Assembly (NCBI GenBank): GCA_022661535.1
Contig: JAKULF010000006.1
Location: 3,715,001-3,779,000, forward strand
Length of the DNA: 64,000 bases
Source of the DNA: Eutypa lata
Taxonomy: Eukaryota > Ascomycota > Sordariomycetes > Xylariales > Diatrypaceae
Direction of reading: 5' to 3'
In this document: positions 33,709 through 45,077 of the stretch, in pieces
How positions within the stretch are numbered: position 1 is the first letter of the stretch
How the letters are laid out: every line of letters begins with the position of its first letter
Made by a program: the position numbers and the translations under genes
Notes under the pieces: model-generated
The model's input: only the letters and a program-made list of their open reading frames with translations
Database searches by the model: none
Told to the model about the DNA's origin: nothing

Positions 33709-35950
33709 GAGCTTTTGATGCAAGAGGATTATTAGTACGTGCCGTTTATGAACCGCGAGGTACCTGGGGAGGCTGTCTCAGTTGTGTGTGTGAGGATGGT
33801 GGCACAGGTAGCTATGCTATGGTAGTGTCACGGCACCAAGTGGAGTGCACGGGCCCATACCGGATTCCTGTATATATAGTGGCGCTATGCGCCACCTAGC
33901 TAGACTTCCTCCTTTCCTCCTTCGTACAACAACAATATACTTATCTTGACCCTATGGTTCATCGGTGCCGTGACATGTAGGGAGACGGCGTCGGGATGGA
34001 GGCTGGATAAGCCATGTACTGGAGGACAATTGTAGACAAGCTGTCACTAGGCTGGTGTCAAGATACTTGCTAGATATGAATACAATAAATCGCAACTACT
34101 TGGTGGGTTTTGTTGGCATCGCCATGCAGTTGAAATTCTCGGGTGACTTGATTTATCAACAACTAAGTGGTTAGACTAGGGAATTACACCACTCGATACA
34201 AGGAAACATACGAATAAGTAGATGGTGCGGAGTCCATACACATTTTCTTAGAAGCCTAGGTAAGGCAGCAGCTGGCGAAAATATTGAAATATATTATACT
34301 TGACTACTATATCCTTAGCTACGTTAATAAAACGCAACGCTTGAGGATACGGAGTTGCGGGGTTCTGAGGACTCATAAATAAGAAGAAAGGATTAATATA
34401 TTCACTGTTTATGAATTTAACTATGATACTTGAAGCACCCACGCGCCAGCCTAGATAATAATGACAGATAGATGTAACTTTCTGCAAAAGAAAAAGAAAT
34501 TTACAAAGAGTTCCTAGCATGACAGAAAGTCAGAGTTGCTAATTACCAACCTGTGTACAAAGAGCAGAGGGTAATACGAACGACTTGTAGCATCCGTCAT
34601 GGCAACCTCCTAACCATCAAACTTGTCTCCATCCTCATATCCATCACGGACACCACATGTAACCCTTTGTGACCATTTACGAGATGAGCGTTGTGTCAAT
34701 TAAGGATATACACCATACGTTTTATTCGTACCAAACTAACCTTGCATAGTACCAAGTAATGAAACATATATGTGTCTTACCAGTTTGGTAGCATTGTTGC
34801 AGAACTCTCGGGGGCGAAACAACTTTCAAATTAAGTTGTAGAAATAAACTCAGAACACGTTATTTCTAATAGGAAGATCAACTCCTTAAACTACTCAAGT
34901 TTGTATCTGAACCTCTGCATTTTGTGCTGACTAAGTCACCATGCATTGTGCTTGATTTAATTGCTTTAAAACAGAAACTGTCTAGCATTTTTTGGTCCGG
35001 TGAGTATTTGCCCTGACATAAAAGCATTGCCAATGTTACCTTCTTTGTACATACATACCACTACCCATTGACATAGATAGTATGATGGTTAACAGCATTC
35101 TAAACTTTACAGGGCATTACTTTAGTATACAAGAAAAGTCTTAGTAACAACAATAGTTTAGACAACACAATTGTCCCCAGTTAAATTTTCTAGAGCTCAT
35201 GAACACTTACGTCGTAATATATTATGGCTGTAGACTATCGATATCGACGTTAAATGGTGGTATGGGTATGTATAATATCAAGATATGAAAGGCATTATTC
35301 TGTCAAGAACTTTTTATATACAAGAACTTAATAAAATAAGAAGAGGGAAAGGCTTTATCCACTATATTTTAATATTAGGCATGAATACGGAGTACTAAAC
35401 TGCACAATGCTGGCATAAAAGATGCAAATTTCCATCATACTAAACCAAGAAATGAGAATAATTCTCAGTTATAGGGTTTGAGGATTATTGCACACAGGTT
35501 AGTCTTCGGTTCATGAATAATTTCTACCATGTAGGTAATGTGAGGAACTTGGTAGAGTGATTACTCCGGTATTATTCAGTACACGGTCAAGGTGTACAGG
35601 TCGAATAATACATTGATGCCTCGGAAACAAAGGTGGTCATGTGAACGAGGGCATTCAACAGAGTTTTTTTCTGTGTGTGGCATATTGGAAGGCCACAAAT
35701 TTGAAGGTAGAGAGGAAAAAAAAACACTGTACGTAGGAAGAGTGGTTAGTATTTCGTCGTGTTCTGCACACAGCCTCCCACACCATCTTCTACACAGTCT
35801 TCCAAAAAAGAAAGCCACCTGCAACACTATCTACTTTCCAGCAATTCTGATCATAACATTTTATTTCCATCATCAGAAACCTCATTTATAAGCACTCCAG
35901 CCCCTAAACAACCATAAAGACATCAAACATCTTTTTTTTTTTTATCCAAG
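33709..35950. other. AT-rich gene-free region with one solo LTR
   Basis: Apart from the solo LTR at 33826-33975 no gene or repeat was recognised. Frames at 34248-34520 and 35576-35891 have no domain features. The last 100 bp before 35951 hold a T-run (35930-35943) and the leader of the next gene. Confidence 0.5.
33826..33975 (+). mobile_element. Solo LTR, family A copy 2
   Basis: 150 bp with perfect 12-nt inverted ends, TGTCACGGCACC and GGTGCCGTGACA. It contains TATATATAGTGGCGC and ACAACAACAATAT, both shared with the copy at 19147-19292. Flanks are GGTAG and TGTAG, an imperfect 5-bp duplication. There is no internal sequence, so it arose by recombination between two LTRs of a lost element. 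Confidence 0.9.
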
Positions 35951-37814
35951 ATGTCTTCACCTCTCAGCAGTCCCCTCTCGGAACTGTCGTCCACGGGGAT
36001 TGAGAAACCCCACGATACGTTCAGTACGGACACCATCCCCGGTGTCCCAGGTAAGCTCTCAGAATCATTTATTTCATTTCTTAGCCTGTCTCAAGAGAAC
36101 TTGTTCTCTGGCAATACGATTTTAGTCTGCCTAGATTATCTAGACAGTGCTTCAAGCTCCCGAAACATGCTAAGAATGGTACTTTACTGACTTCGAGCGT
36201 TGGGTAGAAAAATTCAAGTATGGACTGTCCCCCCTCTGGTCGCGCTCGCCGGGGCCTCTTCCTTCCTCCAATCTCCCCAAGGGCCTGGAGCCCATTGGGA
36301 AAAAATACTTCATGGATATCCATAGGATTCCAATCCCCTACCCACCTACCACGCCAACCCAGCCCACCTACACCCGGGTTGGGGGGAAGGTGGTGGCACT
36401 CACACCACCACCTTCCCACACCAGGATTGAAGAGGTCCCAGGCAAGTTGCAACTAAACATGAACAACTTGTACTCGCGCTCTGGAAAGTTTCCACCTACA
36501 ACAACAGACCGCACCATGAACGTACTTCCAGTCAATCTCTTGCACAAGCGCAAGACCAAGCCGCGCGTGTACGAGTACGAGCCTGGCTCGGCTAGCAAGT
36601 ACATTGAGAGCATCAAAGATGACGAGAAGCGACAAGCGGCTATGAAAGCCTTCATTCGCGCCACCTACCCACCTCGCGGAGACTTCGTACCCCCCAAGGA
36701 TAACAACAGCTACGACGAGACACTTGGCGCAAACCAACTTACTGGATTGAGACAGCCGGTGATTGGAGATGTCGGCATCCCAGATACTAAGACACTGCTT
36801 CTTGTTCTTGCCTTCAGAGCCGCATTCAACGATCATGACGTGAACACAGCTGTTAAGCCCACGCCGGCGAAGCAATCTATTCTTACTAAGAAGCGAGCCT
36901 ACGACGAGTATGCTAGCGATGATGATGCCGACTCCTCTATTAACGACTCTTCTGACGACTCTGGCGACGATGACGATAGTACTTCAGACGAATCCAGCCC
37001 ATCCCCGTCCCCTCTGCCGCAGACTACAGTGAAGAGAATTCGATTGGTGAAGAAGACCCAGCCGGTCGCTCCTTCCTCTGCAACTTCAGTTGATTCCAAC
37101 AACTCTGCAGTATCTACCGCTAGCACTATCATGATTGAGAAGTCACCTGTCACTAGCAAGAAGCGAGACTATGACGAGTATGCCAGTGATGATGACGCCG
37201 ATGACGATGCTGCGGCTCATGATGATCATGATATTGGTGCCTCGAACGAAGAGAACAAGGAGAACACGTCTATCCGATCAGCACTACAGGAGACCAATGT
37301 GAAGAGAATTCGACTTAGCAAGAAACCTACTACCGTTCCCGTTGCTGTTGAAGCTCCCGTGCAAGCTGCTGGTTCCCCACTTACTACTACTACGGCTACT
37401 GCCACTATCTCCAACAGCGCTGACGCACCTACTGCTGACTCCATCGACGATACCGCGACTACTGCCGCTGCACCCTCTGCGTCTGGTTCTCAGGAAAATA
37501 CCGCTATCGATCACGCCCCAGCCCCAGCTCCCGTCCCCGCCCCCAAGCGCAAGTACACTCGGAAGGCTGTCCCGGAAAAGTCAGGTACAGCAAAGGTGAC
37601 CGGAGCGAGCAAGCAGCACCGCGGTCGTAAACCCGCTGCCTCTACTGCTAAAGCATCTGCTACTAAGGCTACTTCCCGCAAGACCGGTGGCGCTGGTCGG
37701 AAGAAGGCTGCGAAGAAGGATGACTTGGATTACGCGTCGGATGGAGAGAGTGTGGAGGGTGGATATGGCCCCATGGGAATCGTCACGCGTTCGATGAAGA
37801 GTAGACGGGGTTGA
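35951..37814 (+). CDS. Acidic/basic nuclear protein with AT-hook-like C-terminus (2 exons)
   Basis: Exons 35951-36050 and 36442-37814, intron of 391 bp (GTAAGC...CCCAG), phase 1; 490 aa. The first exon is Ser/Pro-rich (MSSPLSSPLSELSSTGIEKP). The globular part runs to about residue 150 (KTKPRVYEYEPGSASKYIES, KRQAAMKAFIRATYPPRGDF). Then the module KKR-YDEYASDDDAD...VKRIRL-KK occurs twice (near 36891-37060 and 37159-37330), each an acidic stretch plus a basic nuclear-localisation-like motif. The C-terminus is Lys/Arg/Ala-rich, with HRGRKPA and GAGRKKAAKK resembling AT-hook or histone-H1-like tails. A nuclear, DNA- or chromatin-associated role is inferred; no named family is recognised. The intron is long for this genome and its two boundaries share a near-identical 14-nt sequence. 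Confidence 0.78.
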
Positions 37815-38779
37815 AGGCCCTCTTTGAGATTTGTGCCATGGTGGTCTACGATGGCTATGCAGAGGGCACCAGGGCGGGCATATTGATTTTAGTGGCTTCA
37901 GATGAAGGGTTAAGGGATAAGCGGAAGTGCATTTTCATCGTTATTCTGATTCAGGAAGGGCATACAGGATTGCTAGAGCACCTCTAGGTGACTGATTCAG
38001 CAATGGACGTATACGATGATTCATTATTTCGACTCAAGGATGCTTCTCTAGTACATAGCAGACATGCAACAAGCGATGCATTATTGAGACACAAACAATT
38101 CGATTGATAACCGTGAACCTAGTGACCTATGTCTACATGAACGTATGAAGGAGTATAGTTAACACGCCTGGCATATCATACCGATAACTAGTAGTGATAC
38201 CATACCCATATTTACAGGAGATTGTCATCCTGGTCTATGACTCTTTGGTAGATATTATACACTGGATACACAGCAAAACTTACATAACCACATTTAATGA
38301 GGTCGCCCCCATCGCTTTGATCCAAGACGCGACGTCTAATGAAGTCAGTCATGTAAAACACAGGCTTTGTCAGCGTGGCTGGGGAACACAGATACCAGCT
38401 TATATCAGCCTCTATACCCACACCGCTCGCCTACCCAATCAGGCAAATAAGAAGAAGAAACGCCTGCCTAGGTACGGTGAATAATTTCCACGGGGATCCA
38501 CGGTGGACTCGTGGGTTCTACAACAGCCTTCGGACGTCCAGAGGGGGTCTCGAGGGACGATGCGGTAGTGAAATAAATGTTCCGGCCGGCGATTATTAAA
38601 AGATCAAAGGAAGGTTCCAAATTGGAGTTGATCTCAGCAGCTTTCTTCCCTCCTCTCTATGTAATCAAAGCTGTTGGAAAACCCCGCCCTTGCCAAAGAA
38701 GGAAAAATAAGTGGAACCCAATCAGGTATATCAACTACTAGTTACATACTTCTTTCGTACTCACAAGTAGAACGATACA
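37815..38779. other. Intergenic between nuclear-protein and GFA genes
   Basis: No supported gene. A 96-codon frame at 38194-38484 lacks domain signals. The last 100 bp should be the promoter and leader of the GFA-family gene. Confidence 0.5.
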
Positions 38780-39494
38780 ATGGCGCAGCAGCAGTCAGAC
38801 TCATCAGAGCGGACGGGCTCTTGCCTCTGCGGCGCCATCCAAATCCGCATCAAAGGAGGCGAACCGCCATCTCGGACCAACCTCTGCCACTGCAGCTCGT
38901 GCCAGAAATGCACTGGTTCCATATACGCTTCCATGGCCGCGTTCAAATCTGACGTAAGCCGTCCCCCTCCCTACCTGTCCGTCGATGTAACTATCCATTC
39001 ACGATCACGACAATCTACTACTCACGCATTCCTACAAATCTTCACCCGCCCAATCACTACTACATAGCCAAGTGCTTACCTAACTAACTCACCATTGATC
39101 CCCCTTCCCCTGAAACCCACTTCATCCTATACGTACCTGCATATATATGTGTGTATGTGCATGATTACCTACTTAGTTTAAGTACTTAGCTAACGCAGCA
39201 ACGACACATACACAGCTAGTGACCTACACGCCCTCAGACCCGTCCCTCCTGCGGACTTACACGGACAACAGCCCCGAGTCGGGCTCCGTCCTCCACCGCT
39301 CGTTCTGCGGGCGCTGCGGGTCCCTCGTCCGCGTCACGAGGACACCGAGGGCCGAGGACGCCGTCGTCGTCCCCATGGGCGTCATCGACGGCGACAAGGC
39401 CGACTTGAAGCCCACCATCGAGTACTTCTGCTCGCGCAAGTCGCCCTGGATCGGCGATGTTGACGGTGCTTCTCTGTTTGACAAATTGCCTTGA
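38780..39494 (+). CDS. GFA-family (glutathione-dependent formaldehyde-activating-like) protein (2 exons)
   Basis: Exons 38780-38953 and 39216-39494, intron 262 bp (GTAAGC...ACAG), phase 0; 150 aa. The zinc-binding pattern of the GFA fold is complete: GSCLCGAIQI (C-x-C), NLCHCSSCQKCTGS (CxCxxC) and RSFCGRCGSLV (CxxC), followed by VVPMGVID. The family includes S-(hydroxymethyl)glutathione synthase and many fungal/bacterial CENP-V/GFA proteins of unknown substrate, so the reaction is not assigned. No targeting signal is seen, so it is likely cytosolic. The gene stands alone. A G-run (39594-39607) follows its 3' end. Confidence 0.88.
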
Positions 39495-40559
39495 GAGGAT
39501 TGAACGTATGGATGGACGGACGGATGGAATGTTCGTTCGTCTGTCGCACATGCACAAATGAATGCGGCATACCCTTTCTGGGTAGGGGTCTTGGGGGGGG
39601 GGGGGGGTTTCTGGCGTTGCTGATTGGTTGGGCCGATGTTGTGTTCTGTTGGATTAGATAGTTTAGTAGTTAGTTGCCTAAGTTATGAGCGACGCGAGAG
39701 AAAGGGGGAAGGAAGCATGGCGGCACAGATGCGGTGAGATGTTGCGCTTGCATACTTGTTGGTCTTACATAGGATGAAGGAGGAAGCTTGGGGAGAGACA
39801 ATTAAAGGGTTTGCAAGCAGCCGTTTCCTTCATGAGCGGCTTGCATGGGGTATGGGGCATGGGCCTTGGGGCTGCAAGCTACGACAGCGCCGTGTGGTGA
39901 TACGACAGAAGCTCCATGGCTCATTCTTCCCTGTCACAGCTTGTCTCTGAACGGACATATCAAGAACAGGATTTTCTGGCGTCTTTCCTCCTTTTGACTC
40001 TCGTGTGTGTGTATATGTATGTATGTATGTATGCTGTGCGTGTGCCTGTGTGTGCTTTTCGTCTTCCCAAAAAGAAATGTCTCAATTGACATGCAAAAAA
40101 AAAAAAAAAAAAACTTGTATTCTTCGGCTTCTTTTTGCTTACTACAGGCTGTAGGATGGATGGATATTCTCCGGTCCGGTCCCCCGATGACGGGAGGGAG
40201 TGACAAGATTTCTGCGTGCGGCATCGCAAGAAAACGTGATCCTGCGAAAGGTTGGTGGTGGTGGTTACCCGACCAGAAGAAAAGCCACGGCGTGAGATCT
40301 AAGATCACGTTTACCCTAAAAAAAAATGCGACGCGACACAAAATTCCGCGCATTTTTTCGTCATTGGTAACGCCTCTTTTGAACTGGACCTCCTTGTCTA
40401 TAGCAAAAGCTGTGAATGCCGAAATCAATGCATGTCTCATTCTCATCGTCATAAGAGTTTAAGGTTATTGAATACCATGTCTGCAGCCGCGGAGGTGGGG
40501 GTGCCGTTTCAGTGTAACCGATATCTCTTTTGGGGGGAAGGGGGCAAGGAATCGGACGG

Positions 40560-40650
40560 ATGGTGGTGGTGGTAGCAGTAGTGGTGATGTAGTATAGTTG
40601 TAGTGGTGGTGGTAATGGTGTTGTGGTGGTGGTGGTGGTGGTGGTAGTGA
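40560..40650 (+). repeat. GGT-rich microsatellite tract
   Basis: Imperfect GGT/AGT triplets (TGGTGGTGGTGG ... GTAGTGGTGG). A second tract of GTA/GGT triplets lies at 41078-41160. Both are non-coding by context. Confidence 0.8.
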
Positions 40651-43600
40651 TGGTTGCAATGGTCGCGCGTCGTTCAGCCGGGACGCCGAAGCGGTCGCAT
40701 ATGTACCTATGCCGCGATGCTTGATTTGCGTGACGAATCTGTCGATCTCGTGGGCGGACCCTGGCGCCGATGTTTTGGAGATCCGTCGACTCGGGTCCGT
40801 AGGTTCTTGGCCGAGGTCAACCGTTGCAGAATCTGCGAAATTGGAGAAATTCGGAGTCGAGCCTGGTCGGGTTTGATGGAACGACGGCGGACGCTTTTAG
40901 CATGTTTCTGTAGAAGGGTAGCACCGATGCGACGGTCCTTCTTTCGTACATATTTAAAGGAGCGAAGGGGGATGGATGCAATGTGATTACCACTATCCAT
41001 GCCCTTGCAATGTAGCGACGCAGGAGTTCAGCCACTAAGTACGTAACCTGACTTACGAACACCCGTGCACGCGAAGTAGTGGTGGTGGTAGTATTGATGG
41101 TAGTAATGGTGGTAGTAGTAATGGTAGTAGTAGTAGCAGCAGCAATAGCAGTGACAGTATCGGCGCCGAAGATACCGGGCCCATTATGGACGAGTCATCA
41201 GTCAATACCTGACTTATGCACTTCACCACCGAACTGCCCGATTTGCCAAGTCGGAGATATCATTGCGCGTGCAGGTTCATCTTAGGTACAGGTGCCGTAT
41301 CTATATCTAGAATTGGCGGTGGCCCTCCGAGAAGATCAGCGTCAACTGGACGGTTGGGGTCACACAAATCTTACTCCGTCATCCTTCCCCCGGCTATCGA
41401 AGACCGACATGAGTGGCTCTTTCGAGATGCGTACGCACTGGATCCTCCCCAATGCGACCGGTTTGCGAAAGGCGGTCGGCGTCGCGGTGCCTGGAATAAC
41501 ATCATGACTCGCATATACACCCACAAGGCCCCGCCGTCGTTTCCGTAGGTGGCTTGCTCGTCTGACCATTGGAAAGCATGCAATCCGAAGAGGCGAAAGA
41601 CATCAGACGGGATGGACCACCGACTCTTTTTTTCGGTCATATGCAAGCAAGACCTTGACACAGCACATACGAAGCTTGTTCGCGAGATCCTGTCGTACTC
41701 TGTAACACAACAAGCAAGTACGAGCAAGACAGGGCTCAACAGTGCAGAGAGCTAAATGTTCAGTGTTCAGAGGTATGTGAGCAGTCATGAACTCCTCATC
41801 TAACACCTGACCGGTGAGCCCGATACAGCTCCTAGGTTCAGGCCTGAAGAATGCGGAAGCTTGGTTGTTTTTCTTGTCTTTGTTGTTTGTTTGCCATCTC
41901 GAGATGTTCCCCGGTTCGCTACAGGAAACCATCGCTAAAAAGTAGCGGATTGGCACGTTTCCACTCCTGCTGGGTGAAAATCCAGCGCTTGGTTGGGTGC
42001 CGCCATTGCACAAGCTGACCGGTGGCAAGAACTCCTATACCAAAGCAGGCCAAAGCAGGCACCGCAACCTGCGCACTTGGGGGCTGGTTGGGCTGGGCTG
42101 GCTGACTGTGTTCGTTACTACATACCTAGTTACATACCATAGGTTACAGGTAGAAATACCAATTCGACGCAGATCGCCTGAAACAAAACATCAACTTGGC
42201 ACAGTAGGATCATTTTCATGAATTAAGGCCGCCTTTCGTGTCTCGGGAGAATGACTGGTAACCTATCAACCTTATTATAATCGAGACCTTGTTAGTAAAG
42301 TATCCATAAACTTACAGGTAAAGTCCCACAAGGGCAAGCGGGGACATCCTTTGACACCCAATAGCACCTTACCAGCAGTTTCATACTTACATGGAAAGAA
42401 ACCATACAACAAGCCTACATAACTACTGACAAGTCTATATTGACATGTCTAATAACAAGTCTATCGATCGATCTATTGGCCTATTGAGTCCATTTCATTT
42501 CTCCAGACGTATATGCACGAGTTTGTTCGTTGGCCATTTTCAGGTGGATATACGCATACCAACTACTAGAATCTAGACAGGTAGAGGTAGTACTAGGCAG
42601 TTAGAATATGTAATAATGTCCACCTTCGTTCAGCTTTCGCTCACCACGTACCTATACCGAGTCAACCGTATCTAGGTGGCTACAAAATGTGTTCAGATCT
42701 TACGGGTTCCTATATCATCTTGCATACTAGACATGCACTGTACGTAGACACAGGTCTTATGTACCTATTATATGGGTATTTGCCGATGCACGATTCTCCT
42801 GACTAACGACAGAGAAATTAGCAATCACTACCTACACGAGATAACTGCAAATAGTCAATGACTTCAATGCCAGAATGCTGAATAAGTGAATGGACAACTC
42901 GGAAGTTTGGCCTGCAAGGTAACCTCTCATATCATATTGTAATGTAACTTATAGAATCAAGTGCTTTGGCTGGCCGTTGATGGCACTGTGATTGATTATC
43001 CATCAATTATACACTTTTCTGTTATCGTTGGCCTCTGAATTCCACAATTTCCAGAATCCAGACTCACCGATCTTGTCCCGGCGAATCTTCGTCGTGCCGA
43101 GTTGCAAACTGACGTTTTGGTCCCCACATGCCAAACACAGATATTGTTCCTATTCGCAACCCATCGCAGCTATTTATTAATAATAAGTTACCCAGTCAGC
43201 ATGTACCGTATTCTCTCTCCTCAAAATAAGCCCTCTCCTCCCTGACACTCTTTGATGATACGAAACCCCTGAGACGGCCCGACTTTCTGGACGACGCACA
43301 AAGTCTCCGGCCAATATGGTCACATATATTTACTGAACATTTCTGAGTTTGAAGATAGCATTGCATTGTACTACCTACTTCCCCTTCTCCCGTTTTTCTT
43401 TAAACCCCCACCTCCCACTTCACTTACGTACATACATACATGTGTACTATCTAAAGGTCTTCTTCATCACACCAACCTATCTCTAGTGATAGATAGACCT
43501 TCCAAATCAAGATAGCTCGTGTCGATACCTACGCATTCCGAGAACGTTTCACATGCCGTAACAATTAGATAACGAAAGAAACGGAGCGCTGAGTGTGTGC

Positions 43601-44309
43601 ATGGAGCATGGAATTTACATCATCTCATAAGCTATTACTACATACTGCTACGTACATACATACATACATAGGCATCTACATATATGCCTTGTACCACCTA
43701 CTAAGGAGGTAGCCGGGCCGGTCAGTTGGTACATAACGCTAAACGGTATGATACAGTATAGAGCTACCGTTGGTAATCTGACTTGCCTTACCTCCTTGAG
43801 CCAAGACCCCTTAGATGGTGTCTTTCTCGGTTGGTTTCGGTATCTATGCTAGCTATGGTATCTAATCGTTACGTTTCGAACTAGATTTCCAAGGATTTGG
43901 ACCCTCGAAATTATCGCAACCCGCATTAACCACTGATTACTTCATCCGGGCCTCATAAGGCATTAATCAGTTCAAGCAAATCCAACAGACCCAACAGACC
44001 CAACAGACCTAACAAGCAAGCAAGCAAGGCAAAGCAAGCAGTTTCAGCAGTACGACTACGTAGGTAGGTGTAGCACCATCAAATACAAAACTACTACATG
44101 TAACCAAGGTTCTTATTAGCCAACAAGACATACATACATAGGTAGCCAAGCAGTCAGCCAGTCAGCCAGTGAACCAGCGCTAGCCGAATTACCAGCCAGT
44201 GCGCCCGCCTTCGCTCGCCCTCTGCTGAAATCCGAATAAAGCTGGAAGAAGAAACCCCGCGCTTGGGAATTTACCAGTACCTACCTACCTGCTATCAATC
44301 TACATACAA

Positions 44310-44360
44310 ACATACATACATACCTACCTACCTACCTACCTACCTACCTACCTACCTAAC
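44310..44360 (+). repeat. (CATA)n/(CCTA)n tetranucleotide array
   Basis: CATACATACATA changes into about ten TACC/CCTA units, ending CTAACTAACTA. It lies in the presumed upstream region of SCH9. Confidence 0.9.
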
Positions 44361-45077
44361 TAACTACAGCAAAGTCAACCTCAGCCAGCAGTTCAAGCGG
44401 GTTGCCCGATTGGGTATTTTGCCTACATAAGTAGTCTACATTGAAGTTCCTCCACGCCTTGTACAATACACAGATTGACTTGTCGAATGCGTGGGCATTG
44501 CCGCCATCGCCGCCGTCGTTCTCGCCCCAAAGCGTGCAAGAAGCCGTGTTCGCAGTTTTTTCTTTTTTGCGCATCAAATCATTTAAAAACTTGACAATCA
44601 ATCAAGTAATCTACATACATACGGGCAATCGGCTAAGGGACGGGACCCCTTCTTCCCACTAACATCATCAATTCCCCATCAAACCCACAATTCACTTGCC
44701 CATCACTTACACACAACACCAGATCTTTCCCCTCACCAATACAAACCACATTACACATAACTTTCCACCTACCTACCTAAGCAGATCTTCCTCAGAAGAA
44801 CTTAACCAGCTTACTTATTACACACCTACATATCAACCACAACTTTTCCTCCCACTCCCCCCACGCTACGCATCTACGTCCATCTACAACTACGAAACTT
44901 TATTACCGCCCGCCCGCCCGCCTACTTCCACCACCAACCATCAACGACGATAACTACGAACATCACCGTCGACGTTTCGCCGTGCTGACGGACCTTTTAA
45001 GAAATACGTGAACCGTTGTTTGGGACCTGGCATTTGAGCGAGTGAGATCAGCCGCTACTGATTGATCCGCATCAACC

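Larger units (their letters stand above)
39495..45077. other. 5.6 kb gene-free region rich in simple repeats
   Basis: No gene is supported despite several frames of 60-170 codons. It contains a 14-15-base G-run (39594-39607), an A-run (40094-40113), GGT/GTA tracts (40560-40650, 41078-41160), tetranucleotide CATA/TACC arrays (43655-43672, 44310-44360) and AGCAAGC/CCAACAGA repeats (43980-44050). The right-hand part probably holds the promoter and long leader of SCH9. Confidence 0.5.

Noticed and set aside
19147..33975. The two solo LTRs as the ends of one 14.8 kb element
   Set aside because: Each has its own flanking near-duplication, and host genes lie between them.
40007..40462. A 151-codon frame near the poly-A run
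   Set aside because: It contains homopolymer-coded Lys runs and no recognisable domain; composition is non-coding.
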